Positions 61,573 through 64,000 of a DNA stretch of 64,000 nucleotides are shown here, one piece after another. Position 1 is the first letter of the stretch. Every line of letters begins with the position of its first letter. Source of the DNA: Proteiniclasticum sp. (GTDB lineage Bacteria > Bacillota > Clostridia > Clostridiales > Clostridiaceae); assembly GCF_003514505.1 (NCBI RefSeq), contig NZ_DOPX01000027.1, forward strand, positions 1 through 64,000, given 5' to 3'. A model generated the notes under the pieces. The model was given only the letters and a program-made list of their open reading frames with translations, had not been told where the DNA came from and did no database searches. The position numbers were made by a program, and so were the translations under genes.

Positions 61573-63819
61573 CTAGACCCCTTGCAGAAATAAAATGGCA
61601 TCATTCTGAGAGAGCGGTTTACTGATATAGTATCCCTGAACCACATCACAGTGATACTTTTTGAGATAATCCATCTGTTTTCTTTCCTCCACCCCTTCAG
61701 CCACAGCCTGGAGTCCTAATTTATGGGCCATGGAAATGATATCCGCTGTGATGAGCTTGTCCTCTCCGTGGTCCACAATTTTATCGATAAAGTATTTGTC
61801 AATCTTCACAATATCAATGTTCATATCCCTCAATCTGGAGAGAGAAGAAAATCCTGTGCCGAAGTCATCCAGAGAGATGCGTATACCTTTATCTTTGATC
61901 TGCTGCAATTTTCTATTCACCAGCTCATAGTTGCTGAGAAGTACCGATTCGGTAATCTCCAATTCCAGGCATTGCGGCCTGATGTCAGAGATTTTCAGGA
62001 TATTTTGAAAATCAGTGAGAAATGTCTCCCGAAGAAGCTGGATTCCAGATACATTCACCGATACGATGAGATCCTCATAACCATTCTCTTTCAGCCTCGT
62101 CAAAAACTGCCCTGTTTTCCAGAAAATCAGATTCCCCAGCTCATAAATCAGGTGACGCTCTTCCGCTATGCTGATAAATTCCAGGGGAGAAATAAATCCT
62201 GCCCCTTCCACATGGAGCCTGGCTAAAGCTTCAAATCCTATAACCGCATTCGTCTCAAGATTCAGCTTCGGCTGATAAGCAAGGAAAAACTGTTCATCAT
62301 CAGGATTCATGATACATTCACGAAGCGCTTTTTCGATCCGGTCCTGCCTTTTCAGCTGGTCCTCCATGGTTTCCTCATAAAATGAAATAGCAAACTGCTC
62401 ATTGTGGTTGATTCCAGATAACGCCAAAGCAGCATCTTGAATCATCTTATCGGATGTATTTTTCTGATTCTTATTCTCCACAATACTGAGCTCCATGGAA
62501 AGGAACTGACTGCCTGCTGCAGTAGAGATGGGATGTTTAAAAAGATTCAGAACTTCTTCCCCCAGTTCTCTCAGCTGGTTCTTATCTTTATAATCCCCAA
62601 CCACCACCGCAAACCGGTCTCCATCAAACCGGAAAATTTTACGGTTTTTTCCAGTGATGTCTCCCAGCTTCTTCGCCATCTCCTTCAGGATATCATTGCC
62701 ATAGCGGTATCCATAGGTCATGTTGAGCACTTTAAAGTTATTGCAGTTCAGCATCATCAGTGCCACTTTTTTTTGCTTTCCGTGGGTGAGAAGTTCTTCC
62801 AAATGATCTTCCAGATAGGTCTGATTGGGAAGTCCTGTAAGTTCATCGTAAAAAGCCAGCTGCACATTTCTCTTATTCTTCCGATAGCCGTAGTACATGA
62901 TTGAAAAAAGCATGATAGATACCACCGCGAACTTCACGACGCCCTGAAAGATGATTCCTCTGATCTCAGCGCTGCTTTCCGCAGTTTCCCAATACACTGC
63001 CAGAACGCCATAGTTGTAGCCATTTCTTTTTACTGGAACACAGACTCTGAATACTTCCTGTTTTTTTAGGACCGTTCGCTCTGTGTGGATCTCCCCTGTG
63101 GCAAGTGTCTTCAAAAACTGATTTTCTTCTGCTTGACGACCGATGTATTCTTTAAGGCTGCTTGCTTCCACGGTCAGATCGCTGCTGATGAACATCAGAT
63201 TGTGGATGTAATCATAATCTGCCAGCTGATCGATCATTCTCTGCACCGTGAACCTATCCAGGAAATACCGGATCTTATCTGTATGGATCCCGATTTGAAT
63301 AAAACTTCCATCAGTATCTCTAATGTAGGCGTATTTGTAGTAATTCTCGCTTTCTGAATCTTTTCGGATGTCCTCCACAAGATATTTTGCGCCACTTTTC
63401 ATAAAGGCATCTACAGGATGTCCCTCATAGGCTTTCCATCCCACATATTTATTTCCTTTACTATAGATGATTTCTCCTGATGGATTATATAAATGAATCT
63501 CATCCACTTGAAAGCGCTCTCCAATTTCTGTGAGTTTATCGCTGTCCTTGCGGTCTTCCAGTATAAGAATGGCTTCACTTACAATCTGAAGTTTATCTTC
63601 CAGCAGCTGTTCTATGATCTCTTGAGCATCGCTGGCATTGAGTAAGGATGAGGTATACCTGTCTGTGATTGCCAAAGCATACTGTTCCAGTTCCTCATTC
63701 ATCCCGGTCACTCTCTGCATGACATCCCGGTACATAAAGACAGAAAACAGAGCAAGTATGACGGCAAAAGGTATCGCAAAATACCGTAAGTCCAGATTTT
63801 TGATTCTGCTTTTCTTCAA
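61573..63819 (-). CDS. Cache-GGDEF-EAL protein, probable c-di-GMP phosphodiesterase
   Basis: 748 residues. Two membrane helices (near 14-30 and 290-305) flank a Cache-like sensor. The GGDEF domain is degenerate (RFDGDRFAVVVG in place of GGDEF) and lacks the key Glu. The EAL domain is intact: GFEALARLH, VSVNVSGIQL, ELEITESVLL, SLDDFGTGFSSLSRL, KIDKYFID and VAEGVEE. It should therefore hydrolyse c-di-GMP. The start is TTG63819, 6 bases after AAGGAG. Single gene. Confidence 0.9.
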   Translation of the reverse strand: MKKSRIKNLDLRYFAIPFAVILALFSVFMYRDVMQRVTGMNEELEQYALAITDRYTSSLLNASDAQEIIEQLLEDKLQIVSEAILILEDRKDSDKLTEIGERFQVDEIHLYNPSGEIIYSKGNKYVGWKAYEGHPVDAFMKSGAKYLVEDIRKDSESENYYKYAYIRDTDGSFIQIGIHTDKIRYFLDRFTVQRMIDQLADYDYIHNLMFISSDLTVEASSLKEYIGRQAEENQFLKTLATGEIHTERTVLKKQEVFRVCVPVKRNGYNYGVLAVYWETAESSAEIRGIIFQGVVKFAVVSIMLFSIMYYGYRKNKRNVQLAFYDELTGLPNQTYLEDHLEELLTHGKQKKVALMMLNCNNFKVLNMTYGYRYGNDILKEMAKKLGDITGKNRKIFRFDGDRFAVVVGDYKDKNQLRELGEEVLNLFKHPISTAAGSQFLSMELSIVENKNQKNTSDKMIQDAALALSGINHNEQFAISFYEETMEDQLKRQDRIEKALRECIMNPDDEQFFLAYQPKLNLETNAVIGFEALARLHVEGAGFISPLEFISIAEERHLIYELGNLIFWKTGQFLTRLKENGYEDLIVSVNVSGIQLLRETFLTDFQNILKISDIRPQCLELEITESVLLSNYELVNRKLQQIKDKGIRISLDDFGTGFSSLSRLRDMNIDIVKIDKYFIDKIVDHGEDKLITADIISMAHKLGLQAVAEGVEERKQMDYLKKYHCDVVQGYYISKPLSQNDAILFLQGV

Positions 63820-64000
63820 ACTTTGCTCCTTCCTGAGCTCAATCAGCCCAGATTCATTCTTACAGCACCTTGAGAACAGTGTTCATACTCCTTGAAGGCC
63901 ATTCCTTTTGGTAATCAATCGTTATCCACTAAAGTCTATCAGATATATTTGTCAATGGTCAATCAATCTTTTTGCTTATTGTGACTTTATATACAATTTG
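63820..64000 (-). other. Upstream region of the GGDEF-EAL gene
   Basis: Minus strand: perfect TTGACA (63950-63955) with only weak -10 candidates (TTTAGT or TTAGTG) at 16-17 bases. No gene seen in the last 180 bases. Confidence 0.4.

Noticed and set aside
1..64000. CRISPR arrays, tRNA/rRNA genes, insertion sequences, prophage or integrative elements
   Set aside because: No regularly spaced repeats, no tRNA-like cloverleaf or rRNA segment, and no transposase, integrase or phage structural proteins were seen on reading both strands.

Overview
The window reads as chromosome of a low-to-medium GC, probably anaerobic member of the Firmicutes, most likely Clostridia. Pointers are strong AGGAGG-type ribosome sites, sigma-A promoters of the TTGACA/TATAAT type, TTG and GTG starts, a pyrophosphate-type phosphofructokinase, lipoprotein-type solute-binding proteins, CotH, an Opu-type osmoprotectant importer, an Mga/AtxA-type regulator and c-di-GMP genes. 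No rRNA, tRNA, CRISPR array, insertion sequence or prophage was seen. The genus cannot be fixed from the sequence alone.

Layout. 0.2-6.3 kb: PPi-type phosphofructokinase (+), an AbrB-family membrane protein, a Zn/Cd/Pb P-type ATPase with its ArsR/CadC-type repressor (-) under a long perfect inverted repeat, and a divergent GntR-RCK_C (BusR-like) regulator. 6.3-10.7 kb: an OpuC-type osmoprotectant ABC operon ending in an HSL-type esterase. 10.8-17.0 kb: Lon-family protease, GNAT, Pcm methyltransferase, DUF134 and NifX-like genes, FetAB-like exporter. 17.1-25.4 kb: a seven-gene envelope operon (TIM-barrel protein, VTC, DUF4956, CotH, large TIM-barrel protein, membrane HEAT protein, processive GT2) that looks like a surface-polymer synthesis system and is the least explained locus here. 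25.5-33.1 kb: DUF523/DUF1722 protein, DUF2254 protein, nitroreductase, AAC(6')-like acetyltransferase, and a DUF4129/DUF58/MoxR cluster.

33.3-43.0 kb: a complete AI-2 (Lsr) uptake and processing locus. lsrACDB diverges from lsrR-lsrK-cupin-lsrF, followed by a class II aldolase; a cupin sits where LsrG might be expected. 43.1-45.3 kb: a cobalamin-binding protein with all the residues of the CarH light-sensing pocket, overlapping a GGDEF protein by 4 bp, so a possible light-to-c-di-GMP switch. 45.7-46.6 kb: PadR/DUF2812 pair with two matched operators. 46.7-54.6 kb: accessory metabolism on the minus strand (GNAT, DUF488, MATE pump behind a leader with a terminator hairpin, split chromate transporter, gamma-glutamyltransferase, small YdhG/VOC/YciI/DUF3795 genes). 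54.8-58.3 kb: Mga-like regulator, ECF sigma and anti-sigma factors, small coiled-coil protein. 58.4-63.8 kb: methyl-accepting chemotaxis protein, small alarmone synthetase and a GGDEF-EAL protein.

Nucleotide second messengers recur: probable c-di-AMP control of osmoprotectant uptake (BusR-like regulator, CBS domains on OpuCA), two c-di-GMP proteins, a (p)ppGpp synthetase and AI-2 signalling.
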